Shown piece after piece: positions 30,053 through 36,985 of a DNA stretch of 64,000 nucleotides (within the stretch, counting starts at the first letter, position 1; each line of letters starts with the position of its first letter). A program made the position numbers and the translations under genes. The notes under the pieces are model-generated. The model ran no database searches and was not told the DNA's origin. It was given only the letters and a program-made list of their open reading frames with translations. Source of the stretch: a virus; the IMG/VR virus record IMGVR_UViG_3300005289_000003, positions 1 to 64,000 of that record. One strand, written 5' to 3'.

Positions 30053-30141
30053 GGTAGGGTGGCAGAGTGGCCTATTGCGCGTCCCTGCTAAGGACGTAAG
30101 GGAACAACACACCTTCCAGGGTTCGAATCCCTGCCCTACCG
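30053..30141 (+). tRNA. tRNA-Ser (GCT)
   Basis: Class II. Acceptor GGTAGGG/CCCTACC, anticodon loop CTGCTAA, long variable arm, T arm CAGGG-TTCGAAT-CCCTG. Confidence 0.9.
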
Positions 30142-30169
30142 CGCACCATTAAAAAGGAGGAAATAAAGG

Positions 30170-30286
30170 ATGCTTTGGTACCTATTTGCAGGTTGCTACT
30201 GTTGCTTCATCGGTGACTTCATCGAGAGTGATAGCGACCGGAAAACCTGCAAGAGATGTACGCATGTGAGGGGTGCTCATTCTTAA
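30170..30286 (+). CDS. CxCC zinc microprotein 5
   Basis: 38 aa; ATG after AAAAAGGAGGAAATAAAGG, which confirms that this family is translated from a strong site. GCYCCFIGDFIESD, CKRCTHVRGAHS. Confidence 0.75.
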   Translation: MLWYLFAGCYCCFIGDFIESDSDRKTCKRCTHVRGAHS

Positions 30287-30432
30287 TGGGCTCTTGCTCA
30301 TGCTGTAACTCTGGTGGATTCGAAGCTAGCGCTACAGCCCTCATTTGCAAACATTGTCTTCATGTCAGGTCTGCTCACTCTGGCTACTTCCACTACATGG
30401 CTTCCTTCCTCCGCTACATGACAGGAAGGTAA
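30286..30432 (+). CDS. CxCC zinc microprotein 6
   Basis: 48 aa. SCSCCNSGGFEAS, CKHCLHVRSAHS, then an aromatic tail (GYFHYMASFLRYM). ATG overlaps the upstream TAA. Confidence 0.7.
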   Translation: MGSCSCCNSGGFEASATALICKHCLHVRSAHSGYFHYMASFLRYMTGR

Positions 30433-30445
30433 ATAGCGTGGAGTA

Positions 30446-30506
30446 TGACGGGCCTCCACGGTGGTGAACGTGCGGCCGTAGGTAGCCACCGAAACAAATC
30501 CCGTCA
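30446..30506 (+). ncRNA. Stem-closed leader of tRNA-Asp
   Basis: TGACGGG/CCCGTCA enclosing GGTGG/CCACC; ends 3 nt before tRNA-Asp. Confidence 0.5.
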
Positions 30507-30509
30507 AAT

Positions 30510-30585
30510 GCCCCCGTAGCTTAGCCGGGTTTAAAGCGCCACCCTGTCAAGGTGGAGACCGAGGGTTCAAATCCCTTCGGGGGCG
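30510..30585 (+). tRNA. tRNA-Asp (GTC)
   Basis: Acceptor GCCCCCG/CGGGGGC, anticodon loop CTGTCAA, T arm GAGGG-TTCAAAT-CCCTT. Confidence 0.9.
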
Positions 30586-30591
30586 CGTGCT

Positions 30592-30728
30592 ACGTAATGG
30601 CAATTGCGTAGAGTCTGTGGTCAGCAACCGCCAATTGCTCCGCGCGACAGACACGCATTACGTGTGGCCGAGTGACCGGCAATGCTTTGGTGGTGGAGAT
30701 GGTCACGCTGCCTACCAGAGAGCCACAC
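30592..30728 (+). ncRNA. Two stem-closed RNAs before tRNA-Pro
   Basis: ACGTAATG/CATTACGT (30592-30663) encloses GCAATTG/CAATTGC interleaved with GTCTGT/ACAGAC, a possible pseudoknot. GTGTGGC/GCCACAC (30662-30728) encloses GTGACC/GGTCAC and ends 4 nt before the tRNA. Confidence 0.55.
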
Positions 30729-30732
30729 GGAA

Positions 30733-30806
30733 CGGGTCATAGCTCAATTTGGTGGAGCGCTTGGTTTGGGACCAAGAGGTTACAGGTTCAAATCCTGTTG
30801 GCCCGA
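30733..30806 (+). tRNA. tRNA-Pro (TGG)
   Basis: Acceptor CGGGTCA/TGGCCCG, anticodon loop TTTGGGA, T arm ACAGG-TTCAAAT-CCTGT. Confidence 0.9.
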
Positions 30807-30822
30807 CGCGAAAGGAGGAATG

Positions 30823-30906
30823 ATGCGTAGATTCCTGGAAGAGCTTCTAGAGAGAATCGCGGACATGAACGACAACGACACGAGAGAGCTTGGCAAGGAT
30901 CGGTGA
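30823..30906 (+). CDS. 27-residue helical peptide
   Basis: MRRFLEELLERIADMNDNDTR is an amphipathic helix. AAAGGAGG lies 5 nt before this ATG (a preceding ATG is too close). The stop overlaps the next GTG. A real gene is likely because of the perfect ribosome site; function unknown. Confidence 0.55.
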   Translation: MRRFLEELLERIADMNDNDTRELGKDR

Positions 30907-31091
30907 GTATAGCCACCTTTGGAATCTTTTGTTTCCTCTGGTTGGCCGCTGCTTACTCGCTCTGTATTTACTTGATAAAGACAGTTCGGGACGACACGTT
31001 TAACCTTAGGGTCACAATTGCTTGCTTCTCTGTCCTGATACCTGTGGGCATCCTGCTACTGGTGGTGTCCTTTGTGTCAGTGGTGACTTAG
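30903..31091 (+). CDS. Two-helix membrane protein
   Basis: 62 aa, GTG overlapping the upstream TGA. Hydrophobic stretches at about 3-25 and 37-61 with a basic loop between. Function unknown. Confidence 0.7.
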   Translation: MSIATFGIFCFLWLAAAYSLCIYLIKTVRDDTFNLRVTIACFSVLIPVGILLLVVSFVSVVT

Positions 31092-31114
31092 CAAGATTTG
31101 AAGGAGGAATTGAG

Positions 31115-31282
31115 ATGGGTTTCGCGATAGCCATAGTCGTCATGCTCGTTGCCCTGGTGGTTGTGATGTCTGCTCTACTGGCGGTTGACCAGCACATCCG
31201 GAACAGGCCACCCTTGGCCCCCACCATCAAGCAAGACATTGCTGAAGCGGTGGAGCGTTACCGGACGGAGCTTTACCAGTGA
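31115..31282 (+). CDS. Single-pass membrane protein
   Basis: 55 aa; ATG after GAAGGAGGAATTGAG. N-terminal transmembrane helix (FAIAIVVMLVALVVVMSALLAV) then a soluble polar tail. Overlaps the next GTG by 4 bp. Confidence 0.75.
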   Translation: MGFAIAIVVMLVALVVVMSALLAVDQHIRNRPPLAPTIKQDIAEAVERYRTELYQ

Positions 31283-31572
31283 GCTTGGTTGAAGCGATAT
31301 ACGAAACCGCGCTACTAGACATCCTGGTTGCCCTGGAAGCGGGACACCCTGAAGAAGCCGCCAGGATGGCCCGTAAGGCTCTGGGAGTACCTGACCCATC
31401 CAAGGACACCCAGGACGGTTCAGAGGCTGTCAGCGTGGCTCCTGGGGGCCTTCATGGGCTCAGTGGGCTTGAGACCTTGCCGGTACTTGTCAGGGACTCA
31501 GGGGGTATGCCCGTCAGGGGTAACGGGCTACCTCCAATCAATTGGCGTCGTCCGTGGATGAGGAAACGGTGA
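31279..31572 (+). CDS. Hypothetical protein
   Basis: 97 aa. N-terminal helix pair (EAIYETALLDILVALEAGHPEEAARMARKAL), then a Gly/Pro-rich C-terminal half. GTG overlaps the upstream TGA. Function unknown. Confidence 0.65.
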   Translation: MSLVEAIYETALLDILVALEAGHPEEAARMARKALGVPDPSKDTQDGSEAVSVAPGGLHGLSGLETLPVLVRDSGGMPVRGNGLPPINWRRPWMRKR

Positions 31573-31808
31573 GCTTCTTCCGCCGTAGATTTTGGATCCG
31601 AAGTCCAGAGCAAAAAGCTTTCGCCAGGATCGTTGCCCTTGGGTGTGAGCTTCTTCAGGAAGAGTTTCCTGAACTCTCAAAGAGGGAGTTCGACGTAATA
31701 GCGGTGACGATCCTGGAAGAGCTAATGGAGTCGGATCCGGATACTCTCATTAGTCCCTCTTCGCTCGTGTGGCGCGTGAGAGAACGGGTCAGGTCTTCTA
31801 GGCTCTGA
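31569..31808 (+). CDS. Helical hypothetical protein
   Basis: 79 aa; GTG overlaps the upstream TGA. Entirely helical and charged (RSPEQKAFARIVALGCELLQEE). Function unknown. The following 31809-31924 has a GGGCAG/CTGCCC stem only. Confidence 0.65.
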   Translation: MSFFRRRFWIRSPEQKAFARIVALGCELLQEEFPELSKREFDVIAVTILEELMESDPDTLISPSSLVWRVRERVRSSRL

Positions 31809-31924
31809 TTTCGTGTGGTCTGCCTGAGGGACACTGAAGAGGGCAGGGTAACGATGGACACATAAGAGCGTGGCTCTCTAAAAGCACGTCGCTGCCCAAC
31901 CATCGCCGCACCAATGGATAAGGT

Positions 31925-32254
31925 ATGGACGAAGTAGACACTGTTAAAAGAGAAGTGTCAATAAAAGGTCAGTGGGTTGACCGGATTGTTAAAGACCCAG
32001 ACTTGTCGGAAAGAGAGAAACTTCTCCTTCTGGTTATTAGTAACTTCATGAATAGATCAGGTATAGCTTTTGTCAATAGGATGAATGTTGCTGCCTATAG
32101 TGGCATTAGCTCTGCTAAGATCAAAAGCATGGTAGAAAGTCTAGCCGAAAGACATTACCTATCCGTTAGATTCACACTCCCTGGTACAAACACAAAGAAC
32201 AGTCCAAATTATAGGAAGTTTGAAGTTCACGGATTGATAGAAGCGGATGGGTGA
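31925..32254 (+). CDS. Winged-helix DNA-binding protein
   Basis: 109 aa; AAGGT precedes ATG. Helices DLSEREKLLLLVISNFMN and RMNVAAYSGISSAKIKSMVESLAERHYLSVR form a MarR/replication-initiator-like winged helix, with a basic C-terminal strand. Could regulate the array. Confidence 0.65.
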   Translation: MDEVDTVKREVSIKGQWVDRIVKDPDLSEREKLLLLVISNFMNRSGIAFVNRMNVAAYSGISSAKIKSMVESLAERHYLSVRFTLPGTNTKNSPNYRKFEVHGLIEADG

Positions 32255-32257
32255 AGC

Positions 32258-32437
32258 ATGAAGGCTGGACACATCAACGTAGGCAATGGCTTTAAGTGGA
32301 CACCAGACGATGATGATTGCGTCTGTGTGGGCAGAGAAGACGAACCAGATGAGACCAGGATTCGCATCATCTGGCGCTATAAGGACAGTCAGAGCAATTA
32401 CACCACTTCGGTATCAAGAGAAGACACGCTTTATTAA
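32258..32437 (+). CDS. Small acidic protein
   Basis: 59 aa; ATG 3 bp after the previous stop. KAGHINVGNGFKWTPDDDDCVCVG then RIRIIWRYKDSQSNYTT; beta-rich, with a single CVC. Another possible relative of the small barrel family. Confidence 0.6.
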   Translation: MKAGHINVGNGFKWTPDDDDCVCVGREDEPDETRIRIIWRYKDSQSNYTTSVSREDTLY

Positions 32438-32446
32438 GGAATAACT

Positions 32447-32686
32447 ATGGGTTTCAAGTTGCGTACTTACTCCAGTGTCGCACTGTTGGTAGCGCTTATC
32501 CTGACTGCTGCTATCCTGGCGAGTTGCAAGCCTGCCGGTAGCCTTTCGGGGCCTCCCCTGGGTGTCTGCAAGTACAAGGCAAATGCCGTGGTCCTGAAGG
32601 ATGACGGTAAGTGGAAGTGCTACAGCACCAAGAAGCAGAATGGCGTCACGGTCCTGGTCCGTCAGAAGACTTGGGACAAGAAGTAA
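32447..32686 (+). CDS. Small lipoprotein
   Basis: 79 aa. Signal peptide with lipobox LILTAAILASCKP (Cys about residue 27), so probably lipid-anchored outside the membrane. Two further cysteines. ATG after AAGGAATAACT. May alter the infected-cell surface; inferred. Confidence 0.75.
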   Translation: MGFKLRTYSSVALLVALILTAAILASCKPAGSLSGPPLGVCKYKANAVVLKDDGKWKCYSTKKQNGVTVLVRQKTWDKK

Positions 32687-32899
32687 ATGGGGTTTTGGAG
32701 CAACGACGCTCCGAAGCAGAAGTATGGAACCCTAGGAGTGCGTTCGGAATTCAAGTTCAGCCCTAGTGGATATACCTGTATCGTCACTGGGGTATCCAAT
32801 GGTGCATACGGCAAACTAGTCATCACCTATAAGATAAAGGGTGGTGATGGTGGTACCGCCAGTATGGATGTCTACCCAACCGAGAGTTGTTACCTATGA
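32687..32899 (+). CDS. Small beta-rich protein
   Basis: 70 aa, ATG directly after the lipoprotein stop. SEFKFSPSGYTCIVTGVSNGAYGKLVITYKIKGG resembles the order of the VWIY family (xFxxSxxGYxxxVxxxxxGxxxxxYK). Confidence 0.7.
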   Translation: MGFWSNDAPKQKYGTLGVRSEFKFSPSGYTCIVTGVSNGAYGKLVITYKIKGGDGGTASMDVYPTESCYL

Positions 32900-33075
32900 C
32901 TCCTGATGAACTGGCGGAATTTGCCGGTAGGTTTATGTTCCTGCTAGACAAAGACTGGGTTTACCGCGCTCCTGAGACGTTCATCAAGCCTGCCCGTATC
33001 TGGTGGGCTCTAGCGAATAAGAATTGGGAGATGGCAAACCGGTTGCTATCGGAGCTTGAATCCGATAGCGTCTAA
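32896..33075 (+). CDS. Small helical protein
   Basis: 59 aa; ATG overlaps the upstream TGA. TPDELAEFAGRFMFLLDKDWVYRAPE then a helical C-terminus. Function unknown. Confidence 0.65.
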   Translation: MTPDELAEFAGRFMFLLDKDWVYRAPETFIKPARIWWALANKNWEMANRLLSELESDSV

Positions 33076-33090
33076 ACAACTGAATACATG

Positions 33091-33162
33091 GTGTCTGTGG
33101 CAGAGTGGCTATGCACTGGATTGTGGGTCCAGACCACGTGGGTTCAAATCCCACCAGACACA
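33091..33162 (+). tRNA. tRNA-His (GTG)
   Basis: Acceptor GTGTCTG/CAGACAC, with a G at 33090 available as G-1. Anticodon loop TTGTGGG, T arm GTGGG-TTCAAAT-CCCAC. The next base after the discriminator starts the Y-RNA array. Confidence 0.85.
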
Positions 33163-33163
33163 C

Positions 33164-33307
33164 GAGGTACCGAAGCGAAGAAGACGGATACTTCAATGGA
33201 TAAACCGTAGGTCGTTGGTTCAAATCCAACCCTCCCAACCATTGGGAGGTAGCTCAGTGGTTAGAGCAACGGTGAAAAGACTGTCTTCGATTATTTCTCG
33301 GTACCTC
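33164..33307 (+). ncRNA. Y-RNA-like element 1 with permuted tRNA mimic
   Basis: GAGGTACCGA/TCGGTACCTC closes the element. Next to it GAAGCG...GGATACTTC forms the Ro-site-like hairpin. Inside, in order: CCGT, T arm GTTGG-TTCAAAT-CCAAC, an acceptor stem closed on itself (CCTCCCAA-CCA-TTGGGAGG), D arm GCTC...GAGC, ACGG. This is tRNA order permuted as in bacterial YrlA Y RNAs. Confidence 0.8.
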
Positions 33308-33313
33308 CCAGTT

Positions 33314-33453
33314 TGGCACTGAAGCGGAAGGTAAGGGTTACTCCTAATATGAATAGGGTAGACCAGGTTCGAATCCTGGCCGCTCCACAATAAGGGGCGG
33401 TAGTGTAATGGCAGCACACTAAAAATACCCAAACCTAATATTTCTCAGTGCCA
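33314..33453 (+). ncRNA. Y-RNA-like element 2 with permuted tRNA mimic
   Basis: TGGCACTGA/TCAGTGCCA closing stem, GAAGCGG...GGGTTACTCC site, GGGTA/TACCC inner stem, T arm CCAGG-TTCGAAT-CCTGG, capped acceptor CCGCTCC/GGGGCGG, and a Gly-tRNA-like D arm TAGTGTAATGGCAGCAC. Linked to element 1 by CCCAGTTTG. Confidence 0.8.
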
Positions 33454-33460
33454 CCCAGTT

Positions 33461-33585
33461 TGACCCGAAGCGTAGTAACTGGTTACTTCTCTCCGCCAGG
33501 GCCTAGCCCGGAGGGCACCTACTTCCAAGCTTTTAAACTTGGTTTCGTAGGAACCTGTGTGCCAATTACGATATTTCTCGGGTCG
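33461..33585 (+). ncRNA. Y-RNA-like element 3
   Basis: GACCCGA/TCGGGTC stem, GAAGCG...GGTTACTTC site. The insert is not tRNA-like: CTCCG/CGGAG around GGGC/GCCC, and GGCAC/GTGCC around CCTAC-CCAAG/CTTGG-GTAGG. Preceded by the same CCCAGTTTG linker. Confidence 0.7.
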
Positions 33586-33592
33586 CCTAGAC

Positions 33593-33758
33593 GGCTTCAG
33601 AAGCGAAGAGAGAAGATACTTCTACAGAGAAAGAAAGTCCGTCCGACCAACGGCGCGCTACCTACTCCACACGTCATTGAGTAGGAGCAAGGGTGTAATT
33701 ACCAGATGTTGTGATTTGTTAATACCACCCGTCTTTTCTCAAGTATTACTCTGAAGTC
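33593..33758 (+). ncRNA. Y-RNA-like element 4
   Basis: GGCTTCAGA/TCTGAAGTC stem, GAAGCG...GATACTTC site. Insert has a capped acceptor-like stem CCTACTC/GAGTAGG preceded by CCGT-7-ACGG and followed by GGTGTAATTACC: a degenerate permuted tRNA without a canonical T loop. Confidence 0.65.
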
Positions 33759-33765
33759 TCCTTGT

Positions 33766-33858
33766 TGGGTCAGAAGCGGACGGATAGGTTACTTCACAAA
33801 CACCACTATTAATGGTGTCTCTAAGAGACAAACTTATTCGAATTATTTCTCTGACCCA
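33766..33858 (+). ncRNA. Y-RNA-like element 5, compact
   Basis: TGGGTCAGA/TCTGACCCA stem, GAAGCGG...GGTTACTTC site, then two simple hairpins CACCA/TGGTG and GTCTC/GAGAC. The 3' side repeats ATTATTTCTC seen in element 1. No tRNA mimic. Confidence 0.7.
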
Positions 33859-33862
33859 CCCT

Positions 33863-33949
33863 AAAGCAAGAGGCACCGAAGCGGAGAATACGGTTACTTC
33901 TTTCGGCTGATAGATCCGTATTCGTTTATTACTCGGTGCTCCTTGCTTT
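33863..33949 (+). ncRNA. Y-RNA-like element 6, shortest
   Basis: AAGCAAG and GGCACCGA pair with TCGGTGC and CTTGCTT across one bulge; GAAGCGG...GGTTACTTC site. The long stem followed by TTTT may double as terminator of the array. Ends 27 bp before the Ro gene. Confidence 0.7.
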
Positions 33950-33976
33950 TATTACTCTCCCGAAAGGAGAAGCGGC

Positions 33977-35584
33977 ATGGGAAAGCTAGGTAAGCAAAGC
34001 GCAAAGCTTCAGGTGGAAAGTGCGAACAAGAAGGCTGGACTGATTCGCACCAGCGGGGGAAAGACCACCACTCATGAAGGTGGAACCGGGCACCTACGCG
34101 ATACCAAGTCGGAACTATTCCTTCTTGGTGTTACCAACATGGTGTCTGAGCAAACCTTCTATGAGCGCGGTTCGGATCGTGACAAGCGCTTTATGGGTCT
34201 GCTCATCACGGTGACCCATCAGGATGCCGATTGGGTATCTCGGTTCCTACCGTGGCTACGCGGACCAGGCAACATGAGAACCGCTTCTATCGTCGGTGCG
34301 GCTGTCTATGCCCGCACCGTCCTGTCCATGGCTCCTGAGGCACGTGAGGCTCTTTACAGGGCTTTCCCTGGGGCCACGGTCCGGAAGGTTGTGGCGTCCG
34401 TCCTACAGCGTCCCGACGAACCAGCAGAGTTCATCTCCTACTGGCTTCAGGGAAGTGACACCAAGACGCTTCCTGGTGGCGTGCAGCGTGGTCTAGCCGA
34501 CGCGGTAAAGCGTCTGTACACGGAACGGAACTCCCTGAAGTACGACGGACAGAACCAGCCATGGCGTATGTCTGACGTGATTCAGTTGGTTCACCCGGAC
34601 CCTGATACTGAGGTTCAGTCTCTTCTTTTCGATTACCTTGCCAAGAAGCGCTTCAGCGGAAGCGAAGCGGTAATCCCAGACGAACTCTTGATGCTTCAGG
34701 CAAACAGGAAGCTCTACGAAATCCCTCAGGAGCTACGTCGGGAGCGTCTGGCAGCAGACCCGAAGTCAATGGCTACCATTCTCCGGAGTGGTGGCATGAC
34801 CTGGGAATCACTAGCAACGTGGCTAGGTGGTCCTCTGGGTAAGGAAGGTTGGGAGGCAATTGCTCCTAGCCTGGGAATCTTCGCTCTGGTCCGGAACCTT
34901 CGGAACATCAGTGAAGCTGGAGTGAGCAACGAGGTTCAGGAAGCCCTAGCGGCAAAGATTTCTGACCCTCAGGTAATTGCCAACTCTCGTATGTTCCCTC
35001 TTCGCTTCTACACGGCGTATCGGGAAGCCACGAACGTCATATGGAGCTACCCCCTTGAGAAGGCCCTGATGGCTTCTCTGGGGAACATTCCGAAGTTGGA
35101 CGGCCGAACGCTGGTACTGATCGACCAATCAGGTTCGATGAATTTTTCTATGTCGAACAAGTCCACCGTGCGACTCTCGGAACAGGCTGCCTTGTTCGGT
35201 ATCGCTCTGGGCATGGCTGCCGACAATGCGGATGTCTACGTCTACGGGAATTCTCACAAGGAAATCCCGCTACCCAAGGGTGGTTCAATCCTGCCGCTTG
35301 TCGCTAAGTACGGTCAGGCTGATATGGGTGGAACCCAGACATGGACCACTGCCAGATCCCTTTACCGGGGTCATGACAGAATCGTTATCGTGACGGATGA
35401 GCAGAGCCACGATAGCGCGTACGGAATTCCGGATATCCCCATCGTGACCTTCAACGTTGAGGGCTACAAGGCTGCCCACACGGAATCCTCAAAGAAGAGA
35501 ATCACCGTGGGTGGTCTGTCGGATGGTGGGTTCAGCCTGATTCAGGCCATGGACTCCGCCGGTAAGGGTGAGTGGCCTTTCTGA
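33977..35584 (+). CDS. rsr: TROVE/Ro60-like RNA-binding protein
   Basis: 535 aa, normal for bacterial Ro (Rsr). Residues about 30-360 form the helical HEAT-repeat ring (FMGLLITVTHQDADWVSRFL, ALYRAFPGATVRKV, PEFISYWL-like repeats). Residues about 375-535 form a von Willebrand A domain with MIDAS DQSGSM at about 382 and VTDEQSHD. Ro binds ends of misfolded RNAs in its ring and Y RNA on its surface; with PNPase it degrades structured RNA. ATG after GAAAGGAG. Six Y-like RNAs lie directly upstream. Confidence 0.9.
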   Translation: MGKLGKQSAKLQVESANKKAGLIRTSGGKTTTHEGGTGHLRDTKSELFLLGVTNMVSEQTFYERGSDRDKRFMGLLITVTHQDADWVSRFLPWLRGPGNMRTASIVGAAVYARTVLSMAPEAREALYRAFPGATVRKVVASVLQRPDEPAEFISYWLQGSDTKTLPGGVQRGLADAVKRLYTERNSLKYDGQNQPWRMSDVIQLVHPDPDTEVQSLLFDYLAKKRFSGSEAVIPDELLMLQANRKLYEIPQELRRERLAADPKSMATILRSGGMTWESLATWLGGPLGKEGWEAIAPSLGIFALVRNLRNISEAGVSNEVQEALAAKISDPQVIANSRMFPLRFYTAYREATNVIWSYPLEKALMASLGNIPKLDGRTLVLIDQSGSMNFSMSNKSTVRLSEQAALFGIALGMAADNADVYVYGNSHKEIPLPKGGSILPLVAKYGQADMGGTQTWTTARSLYRGHDRIVIVTDEQSHDSAYGIPDIPIVTFNVEGYKAAHTESSKKRITVGGLSDGGFSLIQAMDSAGKGEWPF

Positions 35585-35787
35585 TGAAAGTAACCATTGG
35601 GGAACTAATGGATACCATCAACAAGGTTCTAAATGACCCTGACAACCCATTCGACATGGGGCCTGATACGGAAGTGGTGGTGAGTCGCGGTATCTTTCAT
35701 CCGGACTCACCAGAAGGGAAATTCCAGGTACTAATGGTTGCCCCTTATCAGGGTAAACTTCATCTGGTAGTTTCCAAGCTTCACTGA
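35584..35787 (+). CDS. Small hypothetical protein
   Basis: 67 aa; ATG overlaps the Ro stop codon, so it is coupled to Ro. VTIGELMDTINKVLNDPDNPFDMGPDTEVVV followed by a beta C-terminus (FQVLMVAPYQGKLHLVV). A possible Ro partner, from coupling only. Confidence 0.7.
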   Translation: MKVTIGELMDTINKVLNDPDNPFDMGPDTEVVVSRGIFHPDSPEGKFQVLMVAPYQGKLHLVVSKLH

Positions 35788-35876
35788 ATGATGTGGTCTA
35801 GCACCTAGGTAAGACTCTGTACTAAGGCGCCTTAGGTGTTTGCGTCGATAGATCGGGTAGTGCAGAGCACCACTAT

Positions 35877-35950
35877 GGATCGCTAGCTCAATTGGTCAGA
35901 GCAATGCGCTCTTAACGCATAGGTTCAGGGTTCGAGTCCCTGGCGATCCA
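35877..35950 (+). tRNA. tRNA-Lys (CTT)
   Basis: Acceptor GGATCGC/GCGATCC, anticodon loop CTCTTAA, T arm CAGGG-TTCGAGT-CCCTG. Confidence 0.9.
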
Positions 35951-35978
35951 CTTAATAGTCCTGTGGTAGAGTGCAGTT

Positions 35979-36401
35979 ATGCCTATTTGCCATGTCTGCT
36001 CAAAAGAAGTCGATAGATACGCCAACAACAAGCGTTGCCGAGAATGCTATAACGAATATATGCGCGAATATATGAAAAAGCGCTTTCACCAAAAGCGTGC
36101 AGAAATGATAGCCATTCTTGGTGGCGTTTGTGTTCATTGTGGAACTACAGAAAAGCTGGAATTCGACCACATATTTGAGAATACCAAATCATGGGATATA
36201 GGTAAGATTTGGGGACACCGTAAAGTAATAGCTGAATTGAAGAAGATTCAGTTGCTATGCAATAGCTGCCACAAAAAGAAGTCAGCTAGATATATGAGTG
36301 TTGACCATGGTGGCGGTCTATCTGGTAAAGATGGTTGCAAATGTACAAAGTGCAAAGCACGCAAAGCAGAATATATGAAGAAATACAATAAGCCCCGTTA
36401 G
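35979..36401 (+). CDS. HNH homing endonuclease
   Basis: 140 aa. CHVCSKEV and CRECYNEYM zinc pair at the N-terminus, GVCVHCGTTEKLEFDHIFEN and LLCNSCHKKKS HNH core, then a C-terminal Cys-rich basic tail (CKCTKCKARKAEYMKK). AT-rich compared with neighbours. Its last 10 bases overlap tRNA-Lys (TTT), suggesting insertion at a tRNA. Confidence 0.85.
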   Translation: MPICHVCSKEVDRYANNKRCRECYNEYMREYMKKRFHQKRAEMIAILGGVCVHCGTTEKLEFDHIFENTKSWDIGKIWGHRKVIAELKKIQLLCNSCHKKKSARYMSVDHGGGLSGKDGCKCTKCKARKAEYMKKYNKPR

Positions 36402-36465
36402 CCCAACCTGGTAGGGCAATCGGCTTTTAACCGATAGATTGTAGGTTCAAATCCTACACGGGGCA
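36392..36465 (+). tRNA. tRNA-Lys (TTT)
   Basis: Acceptor GCCCCGT/ACGGGGC, anticodon loop CTTTTAA, T arm GTAGG-TTCAAAT-CCTAC. Its 5' end lies inside the HNH gene. Confidence 0.9.
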
Positions 36466-36466
36466 C

Positions 36467-36700
36467 ATGGACATTTACGACGTATTCAGGTCAGTAGCGG
36501 ATGCCATTCCCAATGGAGGTAATTCACGAAAGAGAATGAGGAGACGTGTCAAGGCTTACCGTATGGCTGACAGCATCATGGACCCGAAGTCATTCCTTCG
36601 TTCTCAGACCTACTGTCGGATGGGTAAGCACCAGCCTGTAGGCAAAATGTATTGCATCATCTGCGAGCATTGCCGCAAAGTCCTAGGAAACAACTATTAG
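36467..36700 (+). CDS. Basic Cys-His protein
   Basis: 77 aa; ATG starts one base after tRNA-Lys and has no upstream ribosome site outside the tRNA. Basic middle (SRKRMRRRVKAYR) and CRMGKHQPVGKMYCIICEHCRKV, a likely zinc site. The stop codon shares its last base with tRNA-Ala. Confidence 0.7.
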   Translation: MDIYDVFRSVADAIPNGGNSRKRMRRRVKAYRMADSIMDPKSFLRSQTYCRMGKHQPVGKMYCIICEHCRKVLGNNY

Positions 36701-36772
36701 GGGCCTTAGCTCAGTTGGTAGAGCACTTGCCTTGCAAGCAAGGGGTGGGGGGTTCGATTCCCCTAGGCTCCA
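36700..36772 (+). tRNA. tRNA-Ala (TGC)
   Basis: Acceptor GGGGCCT/AGGCTCC, anticodon loop CTTGCAA, T arm GGGGG-TTCGATT-CCCCT. Confidence 0.9.
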
Positions 36773-36773
36773 C

Positions 36774-36977
36774 ATGAACAATCAAAAGTTGGTAGTAGGT
36801 TTCTGTGATGGCAGCATGGAAATCCACGATTGGCAGCGTGGTTATAGCTTGACCACGGATGTCGGTACTGGAGAGATGCTTTGGATCTATAAGAAAGAAG
36901 GTGCCAAATATGTAAAGATTGGTAGCCTGGAAGATATCGACTGGTTTACCATCAGTGGCAAGATAACAATCAAGTAA
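36774..36977 (+). CDS. Small beta-rich protein
   Basis: 67 aa; ATG one base after tRNA-Ala. LVVGFCDGSMEIHDWQRG, GEMLWIYKKEGAKYVKI. The LWIY element links it loosely with the VWIY family. Like the previous gene it appears to be released by tRNA 3' processing and read from a leaderless end. Confidence 0.65.
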   Translation: MNNQKLVVGFCDGSMEIHDWQRGYSLTTDVGTGEMLWIYKKEGAKYVKIGSLEDIDWFTISGKITIK

Positions 36978-36985
36978 TGGTTTAA

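Noticed and set aside
33214-33267. Apparent tRNA pieces (T arm followed by D arm)
   Set aside because: They are not ordinary tRNAs: the acceptor stem is capped by a loop and the order is permuted, which fits a Y-RNA insert instead.
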